A DNA stretch of 64,000 nt from positions 1 through 64,000 of the forward strand of contig NZ_RJUE01000062.1 of NCBI RefSeq assembly GCF_024343735.1, read 5' to 3'. Source of the DNA: Lacihabitans sp. CCS-44. Lineage in GTDB: Bacteria; Bacteroidota; Bacteroidia; Cytophagales; Spirosomataceae. The notes beneath the pieces were generated by a model that saw only the letters and a program-made list of their open reading frames with translations, made no database searches and was not told where the DNA came from. Shown one piece after another: positions 45,445 to 53,855 of this stretch. The position numbers and the translations under genes are program-made. Each line of letters starts with the position of its first letter. The stretch's first letter is position 1.

Positions 45445-46566
45445 TTAACTTTTCTTGTGTTTGATTAAAAGCCTTGCATATGTTGATATCAAGACATTAT
45501 CTACTTTTATTGCGGCACGACGATTTAAATCTCCATAGTTTGATGCATTTTCCAAAGTGTATAATTTGGTTCTTAGTCCAGAAACATTTTCTCGATCTGT
45601 AATTCCCAAAATTTCAAATTGTTCTGGGGAGTACTTATCCAAAAAACTAATTGGAACTCCCATAACACCATCATAATCAGAAGGAATGGCATCAGTAAAA
45701 GGAACTTCAATTGCATTATAATTATCGTAAATATCATAAGAATCTTTTCCCTTTAATTCTTTATGTTTACTATATTTCAGATTTTCTTCTACACTCATTA
45801 GTGCCAATGCTTTATGACGCTTTCCATGGTCAATATTTGTAAACCAACAAACATTTCTAAATTTAACCAAACCTGTTTCTGCATTATAAACTCCTTCTGC
45901 ATATTCTTTTGCAAAGGGAGTAGCAAAAAAAGCATTTCCAGCATTAAAACCGTTTCCTAACCACGCTTTGTTATCTTTAATCAAAGGAAAGACTTCTTTA
46001 TAAGTAATGGCATTCATATTTCCAATAATTACAAACTGTTTACTGGCTTCTATAATCCAAGCTAAAAAATCTCTGAACAATGAAAAAGGTGGATTGGTAA
46101 TGATTATATCGGCTTCGTCACGAAGTTTCTTAATTTCGGGGCTTTTAAAATCGCCATCACCTTGCAGATAAGTCCATTCAAGGTCATTCACATCTATTTT
46201 ACCATCGCCCGACTTATCGCCAGTCAGCGTAAATATTTTGCCATTTTTCACGGATTTAACTTCGTCAAACTGCGGTGCGTTTTTCTCAAAAAGCGAAATC
46301 TGTGTTCCTTCCTTAAATTTCTTACTTTCTTGGGCGTAGCTTGTGCTAATGAGCTTTTTGAGACCAAGCCTCTCGAAATTTTGGGCAAAGAACTTCGTGA
46401 AGTTACTCCATTCCGGGTCGTCGCAAGGCATCAGAATAGTTTTGCCTCGAAAAACATCAGGATTGAAATCCAAATAAGCGTTAATTTCCTTTTCTATGTC
46501 TTGGTATTGCGTGTAGAACTCATCGTTCTTTGCATTTTTAGCATTTGTGAGGTTACTGTTGGCCAT
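45445..46566 (-). CDS. EcoRI-family adenine-specific DNA methyltransferase
   Basis: A 373-residue methylase. The N-terminal [22 protein letters not shown] and [17 protein letters not shown] are typical for the EcoRI-type adenine methylase family; the catalytic motif IV is NPPF (158-161) in [13 protein letters not shown]. It would place N6-methyladenine at a specific sequence that cannot be inferred. Unlike EcoRI there is no small PD-(D/E)xK restriction gene beside it; instead a DUF262-HNH gene starts one base after its stop. It begins 58 bp after the GH35 gene. Confidence 0.88.
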   Translation of the reverse strand: MANSNLTNAKNAKNDEFYTQYQDIEKEINAYLDFNPDVFRGKTILMPCDDPEWSNFTKFFAQNFERLGLKKLISTSYAQESKKFKEGTQISLFEKNAPQFDEVKSVKNGKIFTLTGDKSGDGKIDVNDLEWTYLQGDGDFKSPEIKKLRDEADIIITNPPFSLFRDFLAWIIEASKQFVIIGNMNAITYKEVFPLIKDNKAWLGNGFNAGNAFFATPFAKEYAEGVYNAETGLVKFRNVCWFTNIDHGKRHKALALMSVEENLKYSKHKELKGKDSYDIYDNYNAIEVPFTDAIPSDYDGVMGVPISFLDKYSPEQFEILGITDRENVSGLRTKLYTLENASNYGDLNRRAAIKVDNVLISTYARLLIKHKKS

Positions 46567-46624
46567 TTAGGTTTATACGCTTATATTGAAATATGATAAT
46601 GACAAATATACAATAAAATTTAAT

Positions 46625-48253
46625 TTACCTATACCCATAAAACTCCACCCGCTGAATGGCGAATTGGTTGGTACCAATGTTGATATGGCGGCCTTGGTGG
46701 GTTTGATCGCCGTTGAGGTGACGTTTAACAGTCCATTGCTTGTCTATAAAATTGCCCTCATCTACTTTTAATATACCAATATTAAGATCTTTATTTTCGG
46801 TTGATTTTGTGGTTATTACTACCCCAGAACCAGCTATATAAAATTCATTTTCAGCCGTTTGGATAATGATTGCACTGGCTAAAGGCCAAGTTTCGGTTCT
46901 AGCTCCGGGAGTCCAACTCAGTGTGTAGTCATGTTTGACGATAAACTCGTATTTGCCTAGTCTAACTATGGTCTCTTGATCACTTTTGCTAAGCATAGCT
47001 CCTTTTATTTTGCCCAAACCTTGATGACTGGTAATGAGCGGCGTAAGTTCTTTTATCAAACCATACATTTTGCCCAATGGTTCTTCCTCAGGCTTCTGGG
47101 TAGACTCTATCGAGAAAGGTGAAAAGCCCAAACCTTCATAATGTCCGATGGTATAAAGTGCTTTGGCTGCCACGGAGTTGTCAAAAACATGTTCTGGAAC
47201 GAAAAGCACGTCGCCTTGTCGGGTGTAAAGGTCGCACCAATGCTTAAAATCAGGATTATAAAAGTCTGGTGATAAGAAATCTATGGCTTTTCCTGCTGAT
47301 TTCCAAACGTCCATGAGGTGTGGAAGCGGCCCCGCACTCGGATAATTTCCGGGTTCACGACCAGCTTTATTAAGGGCAGCATTGACAAACATTGGCAAAT
47401 CATAAATCTTTTTGCCCGCTTCGGTGATTTTATCCGTAAAATCAGCGTAAAAATAGGCCATAAAAATCTCGTCGGTGTGTAGTCCTTTGCCAAATATTTC
47501 CTCCCAATTTCCAGTAGTTTTATAGCCATTCTTTTTCCAAATTTCATAAAACTCAGGCACCAATTGGTCTTTGTGATTTTGCATATATTGGAGAAGTTCA
47601 GCTGGCACTGGTTGGTAAAAAGCGTCGTTGGCCAAAGTTTGGTAATCTCGTGCTGATGGCAACATCCCGATTTCGTTTTCGACTTGCATCAAGATTACGG
47701 TGCGGTCTTTACTGTCAAAATCTTTAATAAACCGCATAAGATTTTCGAAAGCATTTTTATCGGCTTGTAACACATTTTCGCTAAAAGAACTCAGAATTTC
47801 CTGGCTACGGCCTGTGTTATCTTTCACCCTTGGGTATTTTCCTTGATTGAGTTTTACCCAAGCCGGTGCGTGACTACTCATACTGTTTTTCCAAGAACCA
47901 AACCACAGAAAAACCAATTTCATTTCGTTTTGGCGAGCCTCCAGAATCAAGTCTTGATACAATTTAAAATCAAACTTGCCTTCTTTTGGCTCTATCAATT
48001 CCCAATAAACAGGCACCAAAACGGTGCTCAAGTTCATAGTTTTGAGTTTTGACCATACGGTTTTCATGTTTTCGGCAGTGGTGGCAGTGGAATTACCCAA
48101 TTCTCCTCCTAAAATTATAAATGGCTTGTCATCAACGATTAGCTGGGTAGTCGTGCCTTTTTTTGCCAGCCTAGGCAAACTTTGTTGAGCAAATAAATGG
48201 AAATTTAAGCAAAAAAATAAAGTCAAAAAAATGGGCAACAAGCGACTTTTCAT
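46625..48253 (-). CDS. Secreted GH35-like beta-galactosidase (DUF5597-type)
   Basis: A 542-residue exported glycosidase; signal peptide 1-22 (LFAQ). TIM-barrel features of the GH35/GH42 clan: FIILGGELGNS at strand 1, VYWELIEPKEGKFDF, the acid/base Glu194 in LMQVENEIG and the likely nucleophile in LFVPEHVF near 353. The C-terminal part is beta-rich and close to DUF5597 enzymes. It should cut beta-galactosides or a related pyranoside. It is separated by its own region and a terminator from the molybdenum hydroxylase genes, but direction and setting fit the plant-glycoside locus. Specificity is uncertain. Confidence 0.85.
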   Translation of the reverse strand: MKSRLLPIFLTLFFCLNFHLFAQQSLPRLAKKGTTTQLIVDDKPFIILGGELGNSTATTAENMKTVWSKLKTMNLSTVLVPVYWELIEPKEGKFDFKLYQDLILEARQNEMKLVFLWFGSWKNSMSSHAPAWVKLNQGKYPRVKDNTGRSQEILSSFSENVLQADKNAFENLMRFIKDFDSKDRTVILMQVENEIGMLPSARDYQTLANDAFYQPVPAELLQYMQNHKDQLVPEFYEIWKKNGYKTTGNWEEIFGKGLHTDEIFMAYFYADFTDKITEAGKKIYDLPMFVNAALNKAGREPGNYPSAGPLPHLMDVWKSAGKAIDFLSPDFYNPDFKHWCDLYTRQGDVLFVPEHVFDNSVAAKALYTIGHYEGLGFSPFSIESTQKPEEEPLGKMYGLIKELTPLITSHQGLGKIKGAMLSKSDQETIVRLGKYEFIVKHDYTLSWTPGARTETWPLASAIIIQTAENEFYIAGSGVVITTKSTENKDLNIGILKVDEGNFIDKQWTVKRHLNGDQTHQGRHINIGTNQFAIQRVEFYGYR

Positions 48254-48472
48254 CAGGCTGAGGTTGAGTTAAAATGGATTCCAAATATAGGGTATTATTG
48301 GAAATTAAAATAATGAAAGTGGTGGTTGGATAATCTAAGCTTGGTAGAAATTTGAAAATGCAAAGTGATAGAAGTCGAAATATTTTTGGCCGAACAGAAC
48401 TTCATTTAACTAAATCAAAAGTTGGACACTAAGAAATAGAAATTTTGGAATCTAAGGAATGATTACGGAGTT

Positions 48473-48520
48473 AAAAAAAAAGCCTCGAATGGGAAGAATA
48501 AATATTCTTACATTCGAGGC
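48473..48520 (-). terminator. Intrinsic terminator of the molybdenum hydroxylase operon
   Basis: Perfect 10-bp stem: GCCTCGAATG (48482-48491) against CATTCGAGGC (48511-48520), followed on the minus strand by nine Ts (48481-48473). It lies 20 bp after the stop of the last large-subunit gene. Confidence 0.85.
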
Positions 48521-48539
48521 ATAAATAGGAAAATTACTT

Positions 48540-50822
48540 TTAAGACTGTGGCTGCTCCACAGAAAATGGCTGATTATAATAACGTTTTCCAGTAGTCTTA
48601 AATAAGGCATTGGCCACAGCCCCAAATACCGGAGGAAACGGTGGTTCACCCAGTCCCGTTGGATCAATTTCATTTTCTACGAAATGAACATCAATTTTTT
48701 GAGGAGCTTCGTTGTGGCGAATCATGCGATAATTATGGAAATTATTTTGCTCGGCAGCACCATCTTTGTGGGTTAATGCACCGTAAAAAGACTGTCCAAT
48801 ACCATCCACAACAGCACCTTCCACCATATTTCGGGCAGCGTCGGGATTGATAACCACGCCGCAATCGACTGCACTCGTTACGTGCTCCACATACGGTTCG
48901 CCATTTTTAATGACCATATCCACTACATGACCGGCATAAGACGCATGACAGAAATATGCGGCTACACCACGTTTTTTACCCGCATTTTCGGGTTTTCCCC
49001 AACCTGATTTTTCTTTCAATAATTCTAAAACACCTATATACCTATCGGCATCGTAATCGTTGTTTTTACCAACAGGATTTGCTTTGGCTCTTTTTAGCAA
49101 ATCAAGACGCAACTGAATAGGGTCTTTGCCCATGGCTTCGGCCACTTCATCTAAAAACGATTGCTCAGCAGCGGCGTTGAAATTAGAACGTGGAGCCCTA
49201 AAAGCTCCTATGGTGATGTTGGAAGGAATCTCCCACGAATCAGCCAAATAGTTGTCTAAAGCACCTGCTGGAAAACGATTGGCATGAATTGGACTCTCGG
49301 GTATTCCACCGCCAGTTACATGAAAACCTATTAAATTTTTATTGGCATCTAAAGCGGCACGGTAAGTAGCCGTGTACATCGGGCGATAGATTCCGTAAGT
49401 CATATCGTCTTCACGGGTATACACCAATTTTACGGGGGCTTTTACTTTTTGTGAAATGCGGGCTGCCTCATACACATATTGTGCATAAGCTCTTCTGCCA
49501 AAACCACCACCCATGCGGGTCATTTGAATTTCAATTTTATCGGCAGGTAAGTTTAAAATTTTGGAAAGAGTAGGTTCCATCCAGCCTGGAGCTTGGATAG
49601 GCCCGGCCACCAATGCTTTATCGGCCTGAACATGAGCAAAGAAATTCATCGGCTCCATGGTATTGTGGGCCAAAAACGGAGCATTATAAGTTCTTTCTAT
49701 AACCTGAGCGGCATTCTTGAAAGCGGCTTCGGGATCACCATCTTTTCGCAATTGTGTAGCTGGCTTTTTGGCAAATTCTGCCATCATTTCAAACTGCTTG
49801 CTCGTCGTTTCTAAGCGACCAGGAATAGTCACTTCTCTTTTGCCTCCCCTACCCATCATGGTTTCTTTTACGTCTCCGGCAGGCTCCCATTGAACGCTGA
49901 GTTTCTTACGGGCGTTCATCACTTCCCAAGTTGAATTACCCACCACGACCAGCAATTCGTTGAAAGTACGTGTATCAAAACCGCCTTGTTCAAAGCCCTC
50001 ATCGTAAAGTTTAAAACTGTAAACGTCTTTAATTCCAGGCATTTTCAATGCTTGAGCGGCATTAAAGGATTTCAATTTCATACCAAATGCTGGCGGATGC
50101 TGAATCATTGCAATTAGCATTCCATCCACACGGTAGTCTAAACCGAAAAGTGGTTTCCCAGTTACTATTTTTGTACCCTCAGCGTTCTTTTTTGATTTAC
50201 TTATAATCGTAAAATCCTTTACCGCTTTGGTTTTGGCATCTTTCGGAACAGCAATGGTGGCTGCCTTGCTGGCCATTTGTCCATACTTGGCAGACTTGCC
50301 ACTTTTATGCGATAAAACACCTGCTTTGGTAGATATTTCTGAAGCTGGAACAGCCCAAGTTTGAGCAGCAGCTTCTATCAGCATTTGTCTTGCTGAAGCC
50401 CCAGCAGCTCTTAGTGGTTTCCAGTACATTCTCACAGAGTTACTTCCTCCTGTAAATTGTGCACCAAATTTCACGTTGTCATGGGTTCCCATTTCCACCA
50501 CTACATTTTTCCAATCGCAGTCCAATTCTTCTGCCACCATCATGGGTAGCGAAGTCATTACATTTTGACCAAATTCGGGATTAGGACAGAATATTTTGAT
50601 TACATTTTCAGGCGTAATTTTGATGTATCCTGTCAGTTCACTCCAGGTTTCGGCTAGATTCAATTCCGAAAGCTTTTCTGCAGCTTTTGCCTCAGAAAAC
50701 CAGCTAAAACTAAGCATTAAACCTCCTCCAGTCAGGGCAGACGACTTTAGGAAAGAGCGGCGACTCAGCCCCCCAGCCCCCGATGGGGGAGCTTGTGTGC
50801 TGTCATTATTTATATTTTCCAT
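48540..50822 (-). CDS. Molybdenum hydroxylase large subunit 1 (isoquinoline 1-oxidoreductase beta/aldehyde dehydrogenase type)
   Basis: A 760-residue molybdopterin cytosine dinucleotide enzyme subunit of the xanthine dehydrogenase family. A twin-arginine signal SRRSFLKSS indicates export to the periplasm in folded form. Mo-pterin contacts are visible in RMGGGFGRRAYAQ and GAFRAPRSNFNAA, and the catalytic Glu in GLGEPPFPPV. It should hydroxylate an aldehyde or N-heteroaromatic carbon with water, passing electrons to the 2Fe-2S subunit next door. Its N-terminus carries APPSGAGG from a palindromic repeat; relative to the paralogue at 51460-53688 the twin arginine is displaced by 15 residues. It is the last gene of the three-gene set. 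Confidence 0.9.
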   Translation of the reverse strand: MENINNDSTQAPPSGAGGLSRRSFLKSSALTGGGLMLSFSWFSEAKAAEKLSELNLAETWSELTGYIKITPENVIKIFCPNPEFGQNVMTSLPMMVAEELDCDWKNVVVEMGTHDNVKFGAQFTGGSNSVRMYWKPLRAAGASARQMLIEAAAQTWAVPASEISTKAGVLSHKSGKSAKYGQMASKAATIAVPKDAKTKAVKDFTIISKSKKNAEGTKIVTGKPLFGLDYRVDGMLIAMIQHPPAFGMKLKSFNAAQALKMPGIKDVYSFKLYDEGFEQGGFDTRTFNELLVVVGNSTWEVMNARKKLSVQWEPAGDVKETMMGRGGKREVTIPGRLETTSKQFEMMAEFAKKPATQLRKDGDPEAAFKNAAQVIERTYNAPFLAHNTMEPMNFFAHVQADKALVAGPIQAPGWMEPTLSKILNLPADKIEIQMTRMGGGFGRRAYAQYVYEAARISQKVKAPVKLVYTREDDMTYGIYRPMYTATYRAALDANKNLIGFHVTGGGIPESPIHANRFPAGALDNYLADSWEIPSNITIGAFRAPRSNFNAAAEQSFLDEVAEAMGKDPIQLRLDLLKRAKANPVGKNNDYDADRYIGVLELLKEKSGWGKPENAGKKRGVAAYFCHASYAGHVVDMVIKNGEPYVEHVTSAVDCGVVINPDAARNMVEGAVVDGIGQSFYGALTHKDGAAEQNNFHNYRMIRHNEAPQKIDVHFVENEIDPTGLGEPPFPPVFGAVANALFKTTGKRYYNQPFSVEQPQS

Positions 50823-50900
50823 AATAAAAGTTCTTTGTTATTTTTGTTTGCATAATTTCGAATAACCACCAGAGTTCCCCCATCGGGGGTTAGGGGGCTT
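50766..50900. repeat. Inverted pair of GC-rich palindromic repeats between 2Fe-2S and large-subunit genes
   Basis: Unit 50766-50794 (AGCCCCCCAGCCCCC, GATGGGGGAGCTT) faces unit 50874-50900 (GTTCCCCCATCGGGGG, TTAGGGGGCTT) over about 80 bases. The unit at 50874-50900 abuts the 2Fe-2S gene's stop codon (50900-50902); the other is translated as APPSGAGG in the large subunit, whose ATG lies between the units. Confidence 0.87.
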
Positions 50901-51355
50901 TAGTTTTTTGCGGCTGTTTTAATGGCTTCTTTGATTCTTAAATAGGTACCACAACGACATATATTACCGCTCATTGCGGCATCGATATCCTCATCCGTGG
51001 GGTTTGGATTACTTTTAAGCAAAGCAGCAGCAGACATTATTTGCCCACCCTGACAATAGCCACATTGAGCTACATCATGCTCAAGCCAAGCTTTTTGAAC
51101 TGGATGAGCAGCGTTTTCAGACAGACCCTCTATGGTAGTTATGGCCATTTTGCCTACAGCCGAAACAGGCATACTACAGGACCGAACCGCATTTCCATCC
51201 AAATGCACAGTACAGGCACCACACATGGCCATTCCACAGCCAAACTTAGTTCCGGGCATATTGAGATGATCACGTAATACCCACAAAATTGGAGTAGACG
51301 GATCAACATCTACGGCACGGGTTTTTCCATTAATTTTTAGATTATATTTTGCCAT
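50900..51355 (-). CDS. Molybdenum hydroxylase 2Fe-2S small subunit (isoquinoline 1-oxidoreductase alpha type)
   Basis: A 151-residue protein with two [2Fe-2S] clusters: a plant-type ferredoxin site C40, C45, C48, C60 ([11 protein letters not shown]) and the helical-domain site C98, C101, C133, C135 (CGYCQGG, CRCG). It has no twin-arginine signal and would be carried out with its folded partner. It lies between two large-subunit genes (104 bp and 77 bp), so one electron-transfer subunit may serve both. The 3' end touches a palindromic repeat unit. Confidence 0.93.
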   Translation of the reverse strand: MAKYNLKINGKTRAVDVDPSTPILWVLRDHLNMPGTKFGCGMAMCGACTVHLDGNAVRSCSMPVSAVGKMAITTIEGLSENAAHPVQKAWLEHDVAQCGYCQGGQIMSAAALLKSNPNPTDEDIDAAMSGNICRCGTYLRIKEAIKTAAKN

Positions 51356-51459
51356 TTGAGCTAAAGATTTTTTGCATTATTTAGAACATATAAAGATAGT
51401 ACTAAAAATACATGGGTGAGTTATATATTTCAAACAAGAACTTACGAAAATCAAACACT

Positions 51460-53688
51460 TTAAATATTTTCTCCAAATGGCTGGTTATAAAGCCTTTTGC
51501 CTGTAGCCTTATAAAGTGCATTTGCCAAAGCTGCATATACAGGTGGATAGGCTGGTTCGCCCATACCAGTTGGATCCTCAGAACTTTCTACAAAATGAAT
51601 TTCGATTGCTTTGGGAGCTTCGTTATGACGAATCATTCGGTAATTGTGAAAATTATTGGATTCTGGAACACCTTTGGTAAAACTCATTTTGGCAAACATC
51701 GAAGCACCTACAGCATCTACAATTCCACCTTCGGCCATGTTTTTGGCAGCGATTGGATTTACCACAATGCCACAATCTATCGCACACCAAACTTTATTTA
51801 TTTGTGGCGAGCCGTCTTTTATTTCTAAATCTAAAACATGGGCGGCATAAGAATCGTGACAGAAATAGGCTGAGAAACCAAGCTTTTTGCTACCTTTGGT
51901 GTTTTCCCAATTAGACTTTTCTTTTACCAATTCCAACACTTTTGCAAACCTATCTGGCTGATAATCATTGTTTTTTCCGACAGGATTTTCTTTGGCTCGT
52001 TTTAATAACTCTAAACGAAAAGCGATAGGGTCTTTGCCTGCTGATTCTGCCACTTCGTCAAGAAATGATTGCTCCACTGCAGCCATAAAATTGGAATGTG
52101 GAGCTCGGTATGAACCCACCGTAATGTTAGTGTCAATGGTAAAATCTTCTGCTAAATAATTATCAATAGTTCCAGCTGGAAATCGATTGGGCGATAACGG
52201 AGACTGCGGCATTCCTCCAGCTTTTACATGAAAACCAATAAGATTATTGTTGGCATCCAATGCCGCACGGTATTTTGCTGAATAAGATGGGCGACAAATT
52301 CCTGCCGTCATATCGTCTTCTCTGGTATAAATGAGTTTAACGGGGGCTTTTACTTTTTGTGAAATTAAGGCGGCCTCAATCATCCAATGGGCATACGATC
52401 GGCGACCGAAACCTCCGCCTAAACGAGTCATTTTTATGTCAATTTTCTCCAAAGGCATGCTCAAACGAGCGGATAGGGCTTGTTCAGTAAATTCTGGCTT
52501 TTGAAGCGGCCCTAAAAGTTCGGCTTTTTCTTCGGTTACATGTGCAAAAAAGTTCATCGGCTCCATGCAATTGTGAACCAAAAAGGGTGCATTGTAAGTG
52601 CGTTCAATCACCTTTGCGGCATTTTTAAAAGCAGCTTCTACGTCACCATCTTTTCTTCGAACATTGCCAGGTTTTGCCATCATTTCGGCAAATTTTGCGG
52701 TATGGTCGGCTGAATTTTCTAATCCCGATGGTATATTTTGGGTCATTTTCCGACTATTTATATTTCTTTTTTCAGCGAGGGTTTCAGCTTCTTGCCAATC
52801 AATTTTCAGGGCTTTTTTGGCTTGCATTACTTCCCAAGTGCTGTTGCCTACCACGGCTACTACTTCATTAAATTGGTTGGTATCAAAAAAAGTTTTTTCG
52901 TAATCGTCGTTAAATATTTTTATGGGAAAAACCGCTTTTATGCCCTTCATTTTCAAAGCATTAGCAGCATTTACCGCCTTGAATTTCAAACCCATTGCCG
53001 GCGGATGAACAATCATGGCGATTAACATTCCATCTGTTCGGGTGTCGATGCCGAAAAGTGGTTTGCCAGTTACTATTTTCTCTAAATCGACATTTCGTTT
53101 GCTCTTTCCGATGATTTTAAAATCTTTGACCTCTTTCAATTTTACGTCTTTCGGAACAGGAATTTGAGCAGCAGCTGTAGCCATTTCGCCATAATTGGCT
53201 GATTTTCCAGACTTTTTATGGTATAAAACACCCGATTCGGTGCTAATTTCTTCCAAAGGCACATTCCAAGTTTTGGCTGCGGCCAATCTCAACATTTCAC
53301 GAGCCGTGGCACCCGCAACACGAAGCGGTTTCCAGCCTTGATGGATTGCTTGGCTACCACCGATAAACTGTCGGGTGAAATGTTTGGTATCTAAATCGGC
53401 TTGTTCGATTACAATTTTCGAAAAATCAACATCCAATTCCTCCGCCACAATCATGGGCATGGAGGTTTTTACACCTTGCCCACCTTCAGGATTCGGAGAC
53501 ATGATTTTAATGATGTTATCAGCCGTAATTTTAACAAAGCCGTTTAATTCGTTAAAATCCAAAGGCAAATTCGCAACTACTTTTTTGCCAACAGCCTCAT
53601 AATTAGACAAGAAACTAATGCCTAGCATAAAGCCACCACCAGATAAGGCTGAGGCTTTTAGGAATGAACGACGGTTTTGGTTGCTCAT
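51460..53688 (-). CDS. Molybdenum hydroxylase large subunit 2 (isoquinoline 1-oxidoreductase beta/aldehyde dehydrogenase type)
   Basis: A 742-residue paralogue of the 48540-50822 product with the same domain order. The twin-arginine signal starts at once (MSNQNRRSFLKAS), without the repeat-encoded extension. Mo-site segments are RLGGGFGRRSYAH and GSYRAPHSNFMAA; the catalytic Glu is in GMGEPAYPPV. First gene of the operon, upstream of the shared small subunit. Together with the downstream copy it likely oxidises two related aldehydes or aromatic carbons in the periplasm. Electron acceptor and substrate are unknown. Confidence 0.9.
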   Translation of the reverse strand: MSNQNRRSFLKASALSGGGFMLGISFLSNYEAVGKKVVANLPLDFNELNGFVKITADNIIKIMSPNPEGGQGVKTSMPMIVAEELDVDFSKIVIEQADLDTKHFTRQFIGGSQAIHQGWKPLRVAGATAREMLRLAAAKTWNVPLEEISTESGVLYHKKSGKSANYGEMATAAAQIPVPKDVKLKEVKDFKIIGKSKRNVDLEKIVTGKPLFGIDTRTDGMLIAMIVHPPAMGLKFKAVNAANALKMKGIKAVFPIKIFNDDYEKTFFDTNQFNEVVAVVGNSTWEVMQAKKALKIDWQEAETLAEKRNINSRKMTQNIPSGLENSADHTAKFAEMMAKPGNVRRKDGDVEAAFKNAAKVIERTYNAPFLVHNCMEPMNFFAHVTEEKAELLGPLQKPEFTEQALSARLSMPLEKIDIKMTRLGGGFGRRSYAHWMIEAALISQKVKAPVKLIYTREDDMTAGICRPSYSAKYRAALDANNNLIGFHVKAGGMPQSPLSPNRFPAGTIDNYLAEDFTIDTNITVGSYRAPHSNFMAAVEQSFLDEVAESAGKDPIAFRLELLKRAKENPVGKNNDYQPDRFAKVLELVKEKSNWENTKGSKKLGFSAYFCHDSYAAHVLDLEIKDGSPQINKVWCAIDCGIVVNPIAAKNMAEGGIVDAVGASMFAKMSFTKGVPESNNFHNYRMIRHNEAPKAIEIHFVESSEDPTGMGEPAYPPVYAALANALYKATGKRLYNQPFGENI

Positions 53689-53855
53689 AAATTATTATTG
53701 GTTGAACTTTACTCTTAAACTCAAATTGGTTGAATATTAAACAAATTTTATTTTAACCAGTTTAAGATTTTAGAAAATATATTCCTCAAGTAAATATAAG
53801 CCTATTGACAAAAAAATCATTGTTATTTATTAAAATTTTTATCTAGAATATACTT

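Noticed and set aside
46162-46596. 144-codon plus-strand frame opposite the adenine methylase
   Set aside because: Shadow; the methylase with NPPF motif is the real gene.
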